52,859 nucleotides of DNA, from contig CADEFX010000003.1 in assembly GCA_902826715.1 (NCBI GenBank), positions 1 to 52,859 on the forward strand. The letters are read 5' to 3'. Shown here in pieces: positions 1-8,415 of this stretch (positions within the stretch are counted from its first letter, which is position 1; every line of letters starts with the position of its first letter). The position numbers were made by a program, and so were the translations under genes. Origin of the DNA: an uncultured Hyphomicrobiales bacterium. Lineage in GTDB: Bacteria; Pseudomonadota; Alphaproteobacteria; Rhizobiales; Hyphomicrobiaceae. The notes beneath the pieces are model-generated. The model searched no databases. It worked only from the letters and a program-made list of their open reading frames with translations, and had not been told where the DNA came from.

Positions 1-273
1 GGGATGCCGTACCTGGACGCCTGCGAGTACGATCAGCACACCAGCGCGCAGGCGAACACGCTGCTGGATGTTGACGGCAACTTCCTCGACCCGCGCGTCG
101 AGGTGCGGGCGGGCGACCGCCCGAAGATGGTGCCTTCGACCGAGGTGGACTTCATCGACGTATCGCCGCGGCAGATGGTGTCGGTGCTGTTCGTGTCGCT
201 TGCACTGGCCGTTCTGGCGGGTGGTGTCCTGCTTTGGTACTTCTATTTCACGGCCTCTCCAACACCCGCCTGA
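1..273 (+). CDS. 3' end of an open frame: RNA polymerase beta-like segment followed by a membrane helix
   Basis: The frame is open from the first base, so the true start may lie outside the window; an ATG at 4 is the first visible one and has no visible ribosome site. About 58 residues resemble the part of RpoB that carries the AQAN...LD..G.F and VD.MDVSP.Q.VSV motifs: here [13 protein letters not shown] and [15 protein letters not shown] are seen. In RpoB this is followed by the IPFLEHDDANRALMG segment. Here it is replaced by a run of about 25 hydrophobic residues ([14 protein letters not shown]...WYFYF) and a short polar tail ending at TGA. No RpoB-like continuation is seen in the other two frames. 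It may be a decayed or chimeric rpoB paralogue or a small membrane protein that captured this segment. The similarity is seen by eye; the function is unknown. Confidence 0.5.
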   Translation, partial: GMPYLDACEYDQHTSAQANTLLDVDGNFLDPRVEVRAGDRPKMVPSTEVDFIDVSPRQMVSVLFVSLALAVLAGGVLLWYFYFTASPTPA

Positions 274-310
274 GGCCCTCCAACGCTGTCGGGCTCGCAA
301 AAAAAGCAAA

Positions 311-341
311 AGGGGCTGCAACGTCGACCGTCGCAGCCCCT
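311..341 (-). terminator. Intrinsic terminator of the solute-receptor gene
   Basis: A perfect 9-bp stem (AGGGGCTGC, 311-319, with GCAGCCCCT, 333-341) lies 26 bases past the stop codon of the minus-strand receptor gene. In the minus direction the stem is followed by a T-rich tract, the complement of the A-run at 299-311. The plus direction lacks a T-run, so the element works for the minus-strand gene, though it may also block readthrough from the left. Confidence 0.85.
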
Positions 342-367
342 AATCAAGTATCGGAAGGCGGCTAGCG

Positions 368-1957
368 TCAGCCCTCCGGCCCAAGCCAGACATCCTCCAG
401 CGTCTGATAGATCATGTGGCTCGGCGACATAGTCCAGCCTTTCACGCGCTGGTTAGTCACGACGATGCGGTGCCACCAGAAGATCGGGATGGTGTTGGCC
501 TCCTCGAGCGTAATCTTTTCGAACGCGCGGATATATTTCTTGCGCTCGACAGGATCGGTCGTGCGTGCTTGCGACAGATACAGCTCGTTGAGCTTGGTGT
601 CGTCGAACTTGTTGGATGCCGTTGACCAGCGATCCGCAGACAGGAACTTGACGAGGCCGGTCGTCGGGTCGTCGCTGTAGTCGGTATAGGAGTCGACCAC
701 CGCATCGAAGTTCTGTGACGAGAACGCGGTCACCCAAGCTGCCGTCTCGAGCTGTTGGTGCTCCACCTTGACTCCGATCTGCCGCCATTGATCGATGACG
801 AAGACGCCCATCGCCGGATATGGGGCGATGTTGCGGTTGCTGAGCGTCAAGGTCAGGTTCTCGTGGCCGGCCTCCTTGAGCAACCGCTTCGCTTCAGCGC
901 GGTTGGCCGCCATGTCCCGGCCGAAGCCCGGATATTTCTCGATTTCTTCCTTGGACGCCGCCCATTCGCCTCCCGGCAACATGACGCCGCCGACGTGGCG
1001 CAGGTTCGTGATTTTGCCGAGCGCTTCGGCACCACCCCAGCGATCGAGGCCCAAGGACAGAGCGCGTCGCACGCGCACGTCATCGAACGGCTTGCGCTGC
1101 GGATTGAAACTGATGTCCATATGCAGCAACCAGGGCATCTCCTGCACGTTGGCTTCTTTGCCGAGATTGCCGACGATGCGGTCGCGCTCGCTCGGCGAGA
1201 AGCCCCGGAACTCGGCCATCACCTGCCGGCCGCTCAGCGCGTTCTGGCTGGCGACGGCCGATGTCGTTACGGCCCTGAAGCCGTCGAGATACGGCTTGCC
1301 CTTCTGGAAATAGTCCGCGAAGCGCTCGCCGGTCCAGTGCGAGCCCGCCACGTGCTCGACGAACTTGAAGGGGCCGGTGCCCATCACGTGCTTGACCGGA
1401 AAGTTCGGATCTTCCTTCAGCTTGGCGGCGCTGTAGATGCAGTTCCAGGGCGACGCGAAAGCGCCGTTGACGATCGACGCGTCGACTTCTTTCATCTTGA
1501 AGATCACTGTCAGCGGATCGGGCGTCTCAATGGCGGCGATCTTCGCTAGAGAGTCTTTTCTATTGGATATGACTCCCTTTGGCGGATTGCCGATGTGCTC
1601 GTACGTAGCCTTCACGTCCTCCGACGTGAGCGTCGAGCCGTCGTGAAACTTGACGTTCGGACGTAGCTTGAACGTGAAGGTAAGCTGGTCAGGCGCCGCG
1701 CTCCAGCTCTCGGCCACGTCCGGGATCACGTTCGGATACTTACCGGGCTCAAAGCGCAGCAAGGTGGAATAGTGTGGCGCCACGCGTTGCAGGACCGCGA
1801 ACGTTTGCGTGCCATGGCAGTCGTAGGTCGGCGGCTCGGCCGCGATCGCGAAGACCAGCGTACCGCCGCGCTGCGGTTCTTGCGCAAAGGCCGGCGCCGC
1901 CGCGAGTGCGGCCCCTAGGGCCACCAAGCCGAGCATGGGTCGTAAGTGTTGTTGCAT
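368..1957 (-). CDS. ABC transporter periplasmic solute-binding protein, family 5 (peptide/nickel type)
   Basis: A 529-residue secreted receptor of the SBP_bac_5 family (DppA/OppA/NikA type), which delivers oligopeptides or similar solutes to an inner-membrane ABC permease. Residues 1-25 form a classic signal peptide ending AFA before QEPQRGG. The mature part has the family's N-terminal RGGTL strand, the DVAESW and F.LRPNVKFHDG block near residues 75-95, and a C-terminal domain. The chosen ATG has an AAGGAGG site directly upstream; the frame stays open further upstream but that stretch covers the operators and is not protein-like. No permease or ATPase genes lie beside it, so it is an orphan receptor here. 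Two identical palindromes upstream suggest a dedicated repressor, and a strong terminator follows. The substrate cannot be read from sequence. Confidence 0.92.
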   Translation of the reverse strand: MQQHLRPMLGLVALGAALAAAPAFAQEPQRGGTLVFAIAAEPPTYDCHGTQTFAVLQRVAPHYSTLLRFEPGKYPNVIPDVAESWSAAPDQLTFTFKLRPNVKFHDGSTLTSEDVKATYEHIGNPPKGVISNRKDSLAKIAAIETPDPLTVIFKMKEVDASIVNGAFASPWNCIYSAAKLKEDPNFPVKHVMGTGPFKFVEHVAGSHWTGERFADYFQKGKPYLDGFRAVTTSAVASQNALSGRQVMAEFRGFSPSERDRIVGNLGKEANVQEMPWLLHMDISFNPQRKPFDDVRVRRALSLGLDRWGGAEALGKITNLRHVGGVMLPGGEWAASKEEIEKYPGFGRDMAANRAEAKRLLKEAGHENLTLTLSNRNIAPYPAMGVFVIDQWRQIGVKVEHQQLETAAWVTAFSSQNFDAVVDSYTDYSDDPTTGLVKFLSADRWSTASNKFDDTKLNELYLSQARTTDPVERKKYIRAFEKITLEEANTIPIFWWHRIVVTNQRVKGWTMSPSHMIYQTLEDVWLGPEG

Positions 1958-2040
1958 GCGTGTTTCCTCCTTAGATCGCCCTTTCCGGCGGTATTTGTTC
2001 CCGGTGCAAAAGCCTCTACGCGCGGCCTCGCCACGCTCAT

Positions 2041-2056
2041 AATGAACCGTTTCATT
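2041..2056 (-). promoter_or_regulatory. Operator copy 1, palindrome AATGAACCGTTTCATT
   Basis: A 16-bp near-perfect dyad with a central CG, located about 85 bases upstream of the solute-receptor start. An exact second copy lies at 2105-2120, centre to centre 64 bp away, about six helical turns. TGAA...TTCA half-sites around a CG are typical of LacI-family operators; that assignment is inference. No LacI-type gene is present in the window. Confidence 0.65.
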
Positions 2057-2104
2057 TCCCAAATGCCCGAAATAAGCTCGAAAGACTTTTCTTTCTGCCG
2101 ACAA

Positions 2105-2120
2105 AATGAACCGTTTCATT
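2105..2120 (-). promoter_or_regulatory. Operator copy 2, palindrome AATGAACCGTTTCATT
   Basis: An exact 16/16 copy of the dyad at 2041-2056, on the same face of the helix and between the stop of the methyltransferase gene (2198) and the receptor start (1957). A smaller dyad, GAAAGA-N4-TCTTTC, sits between the two copies at 2080-2095. The two-copy layout fits cooperative or looping repression of the receptor gene. Confidence 0.65.
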
Positions 2121-2197
2121 GTACGCGAACTTGGCTCGACTGCAAGCCAGTCGGGCCTGTCGCACATGGTTGCGACCATTGTCAGAGGCCAGCGCTA

Positions 2198-4042
2198 TCA
2201 GGCCTCTGCCGTGCACCAGAACTGGTACATGCTCGAAAAAAGCGATGGCCTATCGGCTTCGCATGCAGCCCAGCTCTCGAGTGACCCCGGCCGGGTCTCG
2301 GCCGGGTGGGATTTTTGCAGCACGCTGAAGGGAACGTCGAAGAAACCCCGGAAGCGGAGCCCATTCTCATCCAGGAAGTCGGCGATCTGCGGCAGCGTCA
2401 TACGTTGCTCGCTGACATGCAGGACATAGTCCCGGAATCCGCTCGCCGAATAGAAATCGAGGCTCTTCGACAGTTCTGCGCCGGGAGCCCCATCAGGGAG
2501 CTCCTTCAGCCGTTGACGGTAGTCGCGGAGCGCGGCGTCGCTGCAGTCAACCCCTGGGTACGATGCATCGTCCTTCAGTGTCGCCACGTTCCGGCGTGCG
2601 AGTGCGCTATAGAGCCCGACCAACATGATGCCGCCGGGCGCCAGGCACTCTTTCAGCGCGCGCCAGCCGTCGAACGGATGCGCCATGTGGTGCAGCACAC
2701 CGATGCATTCGATGACGTTGAACCGCTGCCGGAACGACGGCTCGGACGCGCCGATGTTCTGGATGTCGCCTTGAACGAGCGAAAGGTTTTTCGCGTTCAT
2801 GCGCTCCGCCATCATGGACGCATAGCCCAGGCTCGTCTCCGTTATGTCGAGCCCCGTCACGTGCGCATTGGCGCCATAGTCGAGCGCCGCCGACACGGCC
2901 TGGCGGCCGGTACCGCATCCAGCAATCAACACTTCGAAAGGGGATCGGAGGAAATCCAGATCCTTGTTGTCGAAGACAGCCGAGAGGTTCTTTAGATAAT
3001 GGCCTTCGCGATAGGTCAGCACGCCCGTCCATCGCGGGTAGGGGCTCACGTTGTATTGTGTGGCGACCTTGATGGACGTGGCGTCTTGGATCGCGCCGAG
3101 CCGCGGCATGCGCCTGGCCCGCTCCAGTATTTCGTGTTCCTCAGTCACTCTTGTCACCAAGGCGTCACGCAAAACTTGAGGCTCGATACGGCCGAGCGCA
3201 TCGGGTTCCACGCGTGCGAGCACATCGGTGGGCGGCCGATACATGGACCGCACCGTGAAGGCCTGCACAGCAGCCCAGTCGCCAGCCGGGACCATGTCGC
3301 CGGCTATAGCTTCCGATGCAAGGGCCTGGCGCTCTTCGGGCGTCTCGGCCCACACGAACTCGTTCAGCCAGCATTGCTGCATCAAGGCCACGGCCATGCG
3401 CATCAGGCGCGCGTCTTCAAATCGCGCCGGTGGCACGTCCAGCAGCAGGGTTGCCCGCACCGCTGTCAGAAAATCCTCGATCACTGGCGAACTCACCACC
3501 CCGCGCCGCAACGTCTCCAGAAAGAGGCTATCGCCAAGAATTTCCTGATCCTTGCCGAGGCAAACATCGAGCGCCGCGTCGCGCCAGCCGCGTTGCGCAC
3601 CACGCTCAAGAATGCGCCGCAGCGGTAGCGTTTGTGACAAATGATGAAGGGTTGCTGCTGCGAGCAGATCGCGGTCGGCGGTGTCGTGCGCAAGCGCTGC
3701 CTTCAGTCCCTGGCGATTGAGGCGTACGCCATCGGGCAGCTTGCTCTTGCCCAGCAACCAGCACAGACGCCGTGACGCGGCCGTCATCTCAGGATCGACC
3801 TGCAAGGCATTGGTTAATTGCTCGGCCGCGCCGCTGTCGTTGCCCACGGCTTCCAGAACGATCGCAAGATTGAAGCGATGTTCGGCGTTGCTGCCGTCGA
3901 CTTTGACCGCCGCCGCGAAGGCCTTCACCGCACCGGGCAAATCCCCGGCCGCCGCGGCCGAAGCGCCGCGACGTCCCAGATCCAATGAGCGCTGAATCTT
4001 TTGCGTTGGCCGCGGGTCTGTCTGAGGCGTCGTAAAGCGCAC
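2198..4042 (-). CDS. TPR-repeat SAM-dependent methyltransferase
   Basis: A 614-residue protein with two or three tetratricopeptide-like helical repeats at about residues 15-100 (GDLPGAVKAFAAAVKVD, GNDSGAAEQLTNALQVDP), a helical middle region of about 220 residues that I do not recognise, and a class I methyltransferase domain from about residue 365. That domain shows motif I (VLIAGCGTGRQA), an acidic GLDIT after the second strand, QGDIQN, and the motif IV-like VIECIGVLHHM. The C-terminal 100 residues are specific to the protein. TPR-methyltransferases of this kind occur in alphaproteobacteria with unknown substrates, often proposed to be proteins or glycans. It is transcribed divergently from the AraC gene, and the frame has no serious rival start. 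Confidence 0.85.
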   Translation of the reverse strand: MRFTTPQTDPRPTQKIQRSLDLGRRGASAAAAGDLPGAVKAFAAAVKVDGSNAEHRFNLAIVLEAVGNDSGAAEQLTNALQVDPEMTAASRRLCWLLGKSKLPDGVRLNRQGLKAALAHDTADRDLLAAATLHHLSQTLPLRRILERGAQRGWRDAALDVCLGKDQEILGDSLFLETLRRGVVSSPVIEDFLTAVRATLLLDVPPARFEDARLMRMAVALMQQCWLNEFVWAETPEERQALASEAIAGDMVPAGDWAAVQAFTVRSMYRPPTDVLARVEPDALGRIEPQVLRDALVTRVTEEHEILERARRMPRLGAIQDATSIKVATQYNVSPYPRWTGVLTYREGHYLKNLSAVFDNKDLDFLRSPFEVLIAGCGTGRQAVSAALDYGANAHVTGLDITETSLGYASMMAERMNAKNLSLVQGDIQNIGASEPSFRQRFNVIECIGVLHHMAHPFDGWRALKECLAPGGIMLVGLYSALARRNVATLKDDASYPGVDCSDAALRDYRQRLKELPDGAPGAELSKSLDFYSASGFRDYVLHVSEQRMTLPQIADFLDENGLRFRGFFDVPFSVLQKSHPAETRPGSLESWAACEADRPSLFSSMYQFWCTAEA

Positions 4043-4392
4043 AAGTCCCCCGCTCGGAGAAACGCATTCTCCGGAGTTGCAATGCCCTGCAATTTTTTGT
4101 GTACCCGCGCCGCCCGTTTAGCGCGTCCAAGCGACGCCGGCGCAGTCCACCCTACCCAAGCTGTTTCGCTATTTCCGCCACCCTTGTTGTCGTGGCCGAC
4201 CGCGTTGCGCGATCAGCGGACTCGTTGTGAAACGTGCCGACGCTGGCGATGAGCGATGTCACGCGCACAACCCAGCATCAGTTTTTCGTGAATTGCACGA
4301 AGAGCGAGCGGCCTCTACAGCACTGACGAAACGTCTACGGGCAACGCGAATGCGCCGCACGCATACCGGCCCCAACGAGAACAGTTGGCTGC
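4043..4392. other. Divergent intergenic region, methyltransferase / AraC regulator
   Basis: 350 bases between two divergent starts. No convincing gene, RNA or repeat was found. The overlapping open frames (for example 4227-4613 on plus) have no ribosome site and no family resemblance. It presumably carries two promoters, but no clear -35/-10 pair stands out. Confidence 0.5.
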
Positions 4393-5376
4393 ATGGCGAA
4401 ATTGGATCTGAGCCGGTTTCGACAGATGACGTTCGCGGATCGCGACGAAGCCGAGACTTTTCTATCGACAATCGCCGACGGCATCTCCGACGCGCGCTTC
4501 CCCGGCGATCCGAAAGATTTCTACTTGCGCTATTCGGGTATTTCGCTTGGACATTGCGAGCTCCACAGAGGCGATCACTCGGAGCTCGTTCTTCATATGA
4601 CGCGCGCGGATGAATATCATTTCATGCTTCCGCAGCGCCACGGTCTTCGCTTTACGAGAGACGACGGCGCGACCCTCGACGGCGTTGCTCGGCGTTCGGC
4701 CTTGCTCCTCGCGCCGCATCAGCCCGGCCTGTGCGATGTCCGATCCGGGACGACGGGCCTCTCGCTGGTGCTGCGCAAAACGTCGCTGATGCAACACATC
4801 GAAAACATGACAGATGAGAACAGCCGGCCGCAGCGCTTCGTATCAGATGCATGCAGCCTGGATCTTGCCGATCCCGTCGTGAGCGCGCTCACGCGCAATG
4901 TCCTCAATGTGTTTTTTGAGATGCAGAAGCTTTCCAAGGTCGGGTTGTCGCGCGTTGCGGCTGCCGATTTCGACGACTTGCTCGTCGGTTTCGCAAGCGC
5001 TGTCGTGTCCGGCGATGTGCGCACGCATCTGAGCGGGCGGCCGGCCGATCCCGGCACGTCGGTGGCGCGTCAGGCGCGAGAGTACATCGAGGCAAGGGCC
5101 TCCGAGCCGATTCGGTTTACAGAGCTGGCACGAAGCTTGGGCGTGAGCCTCAGAGCCCTTCAGATCGGCTTCCGGCGCCAGTTTGGGTGTTCCCCGAGGG
5201 AGTTTTTGATGACGTGTCGTCTGCAGATGGCGCGGGAGCAGCTTTTGTCGGGGGACGGTCATACCAGGGTATCCACCGTTGCCTTCGATTGCGGCTTCTC
5301 CGACCTGGCCGTGTTTTCGCAGAAGTACCGTGAGACTTACGGCGAGCTGCCGTCAGAAACGCTGAGACGGCGCTAA
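4393..5376 (+). CDS. AraC-family transcriptional regulator
   Basis: A 327-residue regulator. Residues 1-200 resemble the AraC-binding-like ligand/dimer domain (type 2) found in regulators of aromatic or alkane use. Residues about 225-325 form the double helix-turn-helix AraC domain: FTELARSLGVSLRALQIGFRRQF is the first recognition unit, and VSTVAFDCGFSDLAVFSQKYRETYGELPSE is the second, with the characteristic A...GF.....F...Y....G..P pattern. It is likely an activator of a nearby or distant catabolic gene; the target is not evident. The downstream gene is on the opposite strand, so it stands alone. Confidence 0.9.
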   Translation: MAKLDLSRFRQMTFADRDEAETFLSTIADGISDARFPGDPKDFYLRYSGISLGHCELHRGDHSELVLHMTRADEYHFMLPQRHGLRFTRDDGATLDGVARRSALLLAPHQPGLCDVRSGTTGLSLVLRKTSLMQHIENMTDENSRPQRFVSDACSLDLADPVVSALTRNVLNVFFEMQKLSKVGLSRVAAADFDDLLVGFASAVVSGDVRTHLSGRPADPGTSVARQAREYIEARASEPIRFTELARSLGVSLRALQIGFRRQFGCSPREFLMTCRLQMAREQLLSGDGHTRVSTVAFDCGFSDLAVFSQKYRETYGELPSETLRRR

Positions 5377-5395
5377 GGGGACATATTTTGTCACC

Positions 5396-5563
5396 CTATT
5401 TTCCTGAATTATTCTTCTCGCTTCCTGGCAATTCGGTCAGATCGACCAACGCCGACGCAGCGCGGAAATCATCCGGCGGTTCGTTGGAAACGCAAGCGAC
5501 ACCAGCAATGACCAGTAGGGCGATCACAACAGTGGCAGCACCGATGATCATCGTGTGGCACAT
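5396..5563 (-). CDS. Small membrane or lipoprotein-like protein, 55 residues, hypothetical
   Basis: The predicted peptide has one hydrophobic segment (residues 5-24, MIIGAATVVIALLVIAGVAC) followed by a polar, acidic tail. A GGAGG sits seven bases before the ATG at 5563, which is the main support for it being real. The VIAGVAC stretch loosely resembles a lipobox, but the signal part is too short to be sure. It lies tail to tail with the AraC gene. No family is recognised. Confidence 0.4.
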   Translation of the reverse strand: MCHTMIIGAATVVIALLVIAGVACVSNEPPDDFRAASALVDLTELPGSEKNNSGK

Positions 5564-5644
5564 GGCGGCGCCTCCGCGCGGGTGAGAATCGCCCAAACCC
5601 CTTGCCCAGGCGTGGTTAAATTATTGGCTGCTCTGGGGGATGAG

Positions 5645-5664
5645 GCTGTTACCGGCGTAACAGC
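5645..5664. promoter_or_regulatory. Perfect 8-bp inverted repeat with CGGC loop
   Basis: GCTGTTAC (5645-5652) and GTAACAGC (5657-5664) form a perfect dyad around CGGC. It lies past the stop of the VOC gene and about 80 bases upstream of the small membrane protein gene. No T-run follows in either direction, so an operator is more likely than a terminator, although a processing hairpin is possible. Confidence 0.45.
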
Positions 5665-5736
5665 GGCGGACCGCAGCTTTTACGACGATGGTGGAGTCTG
5701 CGTTTTCCTCTGCGGGGCAGCGGGCTGGCTTCGCCG

Positions 5737-6132
5737 CTACAGAACTCCAACCCGATTCACCGGGGCCGCCGGGTCGTCGAACTCGAACAACTCGACGAGA
5801 ACGCCATCCGGGGCGGCGATCATCACGTATCGCCAGCCTCCATGCTCCCGAAGGCCATGGGGGGAGGCGACGCCTGCCGACTGCAAATGCTGCCAGATCT
5901 TCTTGAGGTGAGCGACCTTCACGCCTAGGTGGTGAACCGCGTTGCGGCCGTTGCCTCGCGGCGGTTGATTGTAGATGTGGAGGCGGCCTGACCCAACGGC
6001 CACGAACACATTCCTCGATCCCGAAAGCTCGCCGTCGAAGATCACTTGCCCGCCCATATAGCGGCACCACCATGCAACCGTCGCGTCGATGTCGCTGGCA
6101 AACAGATGCGTGTGATGCAGATCAAATGACAT
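5737..6132 (-). CDS. VOC (glyoxalase/bleomycin-resistance) family protein
   Basis: A 131-residue vicinal-oxygen-chelate fold protein, the size of one bidomain unit. Metal ligand candidates are His in the N-terminal HHTHLF strand, His in the HHLGVKV strand near residue 70 and Glu in LVELFEF near residue 118. These enzymes isomerise, cleave or bind small molecules such as methylglyoxal adducts or catechols; the substrate here is not evident. It starts 32 bases after the MFS gene stop, so it is probably the last gene of the oxidoreductase-MFS-VOC operon. The open frame runs upstream into the MFS gene, but the ATG at 6132 begins the recognisable fold. Confidence 0.85.
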   Translation of the reverse strand: MSFDLHHTHLFASDIDATVAWWCRYMGGQVIFDGELSGSRNVFVAVGSGRLHIYNQPPRGNGRNAVHHLGVKVAHLKKIWQHLQSAGVASPHGLREHGGWRYVMIAAPDGVLVELFEFDDPAAPVNRVGVL

Positions 6133-6164
6133 GCTTTCATCCCTGCCAGGCGCAGCTCCGCGCC

Positions 6165-7412
6165 TCAAGGCTTGTCTCGGCTGCTGTACGTCTCGGGCGC
6201 CGCTATGGCAAACGTAACGCCAATTCCAATGATGAGGGCCGCGGAAATCACGATCGCGGCGACCGGCCCCCACACGTCGGCAATCAGCCCGAGCGCCAGC
6301 GGCCCGATGACATACCCTGCATCTCCGGTCATACGAAACAGTCCCATGGCTGAGGCATTCATGCCGGGCGGCGCCGAGTCTACCGCGTACGCGGCCGGCG
6401 CGGCGCCACCGACCGAGCTGGCGACACCCCAGACGATGCACGCTGCCACGAACCATAAGTAGGATGACGCGAAGCAAAAGAGCAGCATCGAAGCTCCTGT
6501 CAGGATGGTCGCTGGAACGATCACGGCCTTCCTCCCCAACTTGTCCGAGAGCCATCCCGCAGGATATGCCGCCACCAATCCGGATACGCTGCCGAGCATC
6601 ATGGCAAAACCGATCGCCGAGACGGACAATCCTAGCTGCGCCGTCACCAAGACGGGCACCACAGCAAACAGTCCCCCGGTCCTGACGACGGCGTTCATCA
6701 GCGAGATCAGACTGATAAGAACGAACCCGACCTTGGACAACAGCACGCTCAACTGCTGCGTCAAGGGCGGGCGTGAGCGGGTAGAACCCGCCCCGCCAGA
6801 GCTGAGATCGCGGGTCTCAGTCACGCCGAACCACGCCACAACGGTCACGATCAGGCTGGCGATGCCATAGGCCGCAAAGGGAGTGCTCAGGCCGAAGTGC
6901 TCCGCAAGAAGTCCGCCGGGAAACGGACCGATGCCAACCGCAAACAGAAATGTCCCCTGATAGATGGCGATGGTCCGGCCACGCCGTTCTGGCGTGCTGA
7001 TGTCGGCGAGCACCACCTGTCCCGTCGTCAGGATGAGCCCAGCACCTGCGCCCGCCACGAAGCGCGCGAGGATGAACTCCGGATACCCCGTCGCCCAGGC
7101 GCACCACAGGTTACCGATGCCAGAGATTACCCCGCCTATGGCGAGTGTCGGACGACGGCCGAGGCGGTCCGCCATTTGACCGCTGGGAATAGCGATAAGG
7201 AAGCGCGCCAAGCCGTAGGCCGCGATCGCCATCCCGATTGCCGAGGCCGTTACGCCGAACGATTGCGCATAGAGCGGCAGCGAGGGCACCATCGCACCGA
7301 AACCAAGCTGGTTCACGGCGACGAGCACACACATCCAGATGAGAATACGTCGTTCGAGCGGCATGCGTGGCAGGGCGTCCCGATGGCCAGCGCCGCAGGC
7401 TGACCGCGACAT
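6165..7412 (-). CDS. Major facilitator superfamily transporter
   Basis: A 415-residue 12-helix MFS carrier. The loop 2-3 motif appears as GQMADRLGRRPT near residue 80, with the repeated form GWLSDKLGRKAVI in the second half; the motif C-like GIGPFPGGLL is in helix 5. The layout resembles multidrug or sugar-efflux MFS proteins (TetA/YceL-like). It follows the luciferase-like oxidoreductase by 43 bases and precedes the VOC gene, suggesting a three-gene unit for handling one foreign or secondary compound. The start is uncertain: the ATG at 7364 (MPLERRI) is an alternative to 7412. Confidence 0.88.
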   Translation of the reverse strand: MSRSACGAGHRDALPRMPLERRILIWMCVLVAVNQLGFGAMVPSLPLYAQSFGVTASAIGMAIAAYGLARFLIAIPSGQMADRLGRRPTLAIGGVISGIGNLWCAWATGYPEFILARFVAGAGAGLILTTGQVVLADISTPERRGRTIAIYQGTFLFAVGIGPFPGGLLAEHFGLSTPFAAYGIASLIVTVVAWFGVTETRDLSSGGAGSTRSRPPLTQQLSVLLSKVGFVLISLISLMNAVVRTGGLFAVVPVLVTAQLGLSVSAIGFAMMLGSVSGLVAAYPAGWLSDKLGRKAVIVPATILTGASMLLFCFASSYLWFVAACIVWGVASSVGGAAPAAYAVDSAPPGMNASAMGLFRMTGDAGYVIGPLALGLIADVWGPVAAIVISAALIIGIGVTFAIAAPETYSSRDKP

Positions 7413-7455
7413 GTCAGCCTAAACGGATTGCAGCAAGCCGTCAGCAACAGGCTGC

Positions 7456-8415
7456 TCAGGCCTTTCGTTTGGCAATGACCTCGGCCCCGAAGCGCTCGAT
7501 TCGGGCCACAGCCTCCTCGACCGTCGCGCCGCCGAGCCTAAGAGCCACATCTTCGACACCTATGGCGGAGAGTGCTTGCGCGTCGGCGGCCATGTTTTCC
7601 GAGGTGCCGGTGAACATGCGCCGTGCCGAGCCGTCGCCGACCTTGTGATCCGCCCACTCGAAATGGTCCTGCACCAGCAGCGCAATGCCCAGGCTCGCCG
7701 GATCGCGTCCCGCCGCCTCGCACTGCCGCCGCACTTCGGCGATGCCGGTCGCGAGCCGCGCCGTCGTATCGAGCGGCCGCGTCTGGCTGTTGTTACCCGG
7801 ATACCAGACATTGCCGAGCTTGATGCTGCGCCGGATCGCCGGTGCACTCTCGCCGCCGACCCAGATGGGCGGATGCGGCTTTTGCACCGGTTTCGGCGCA
7901 AAGATCGCGTTGGAAAAGTTCACATGCTGGCCCGAAAACGACGCCCGATCCTTGGTCCAAAGCTCGATGAAGGCTGAGACATACTCATCCGTCACGCGGC
8001 CCCGATCGGGAAAGTTCGCGTCCAGGAGGTCGAATTCCTCCTTCATCCACCCCGCGCCGACGCCGACGATGAGGCGCCCCTTTGCCAGCACATCGATGGT
8101 CGCCAGCATTTTCGCCGTGAGCATCGCCGGGCGATATGGGACGACGAGGACGGACGTCAGGAGACGAATGCGTTTCGTAATGCCGGCCAGGAACGCGATG
8201 GTCGAAAGCATGTCGAAGCAATGGCCGTGTGACGCGATCCTGAACGCGCCGCCGACCACGTACGGGTAGTGCGAATCAAGCTGGCCCGGCACGACAAGAT
8301 GGTCGCTGACGGACATGAAGTCGAAGCCCGCACGCTCGGCGGCCTCCGCAACCGCAATATAGCTATCCGCCGTAGAGAAGACGTTGTGCGTGAGCGTGCT
8401 CAATCCGAAACGCAT
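7456..8415 (-). CDS. Luciferase-like (LLM), probably F420-dependent oxidoreductase
   Basis: A 319-residue TIM-barrel enzyme of the bacterial luciferase superfamily. Seen: the N-terminal FGLSTLTHNVFS strand, AERAGFDFMSVSDHLVVP near residues 30-45, LTSVLVVPYRPAMLTAKMLATIDVLAKGRLIVGVGAGW around 95-130, and PIWVGGE near 180. This pattern is that of TIGR-type F420-dependent LLM proteins, which reduce or oxidise F420 or FMN-linked substrates. The ATG at 8415 has a GAGAGGA site; the frame runs 10 codons further upstream. It is divergent from another LLM gene across 181 bases and leads the MFS-VOC genes. Cofactor choice (F420 or FMN) cannot be settled by eye. Confidence 0.88.
   Translation of the reverse strand: MRFGLSTLTHNVFSTADSYIAVAEAAERAGFDFMSVSDHLVVPGQLDSHYPYVVGGAFRIASHGHCFDMLSTIAFLAGITKRIRLLTSVLVVPYRPAMLTAKMLATIDVLAKGRLIVGVGAGWMKEEFDLLDANFPDRGRVTDEYVSAFIELWTKDRASFSGQHVNFSNAIFAPKPVQKPHPPIWVGGESAPAIRRSIKLGNVWYPGNNSQTRPLDTTARLATGIAEVRRQCEAAGRDPASLGIALLVQDHFEWADHKVGDGSARRMFTGTSENMAADAQALSAIGVEDVALRLGGATVEEAVARIERFGAEVIAKRKA

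Noticed and set aside
755..1549. 264-codon plus-strand frame opposite the solute-receptor gene
   Set aside because: Antisense shadow of a clear family 5 receptor; no motif or ribosome site of its own.
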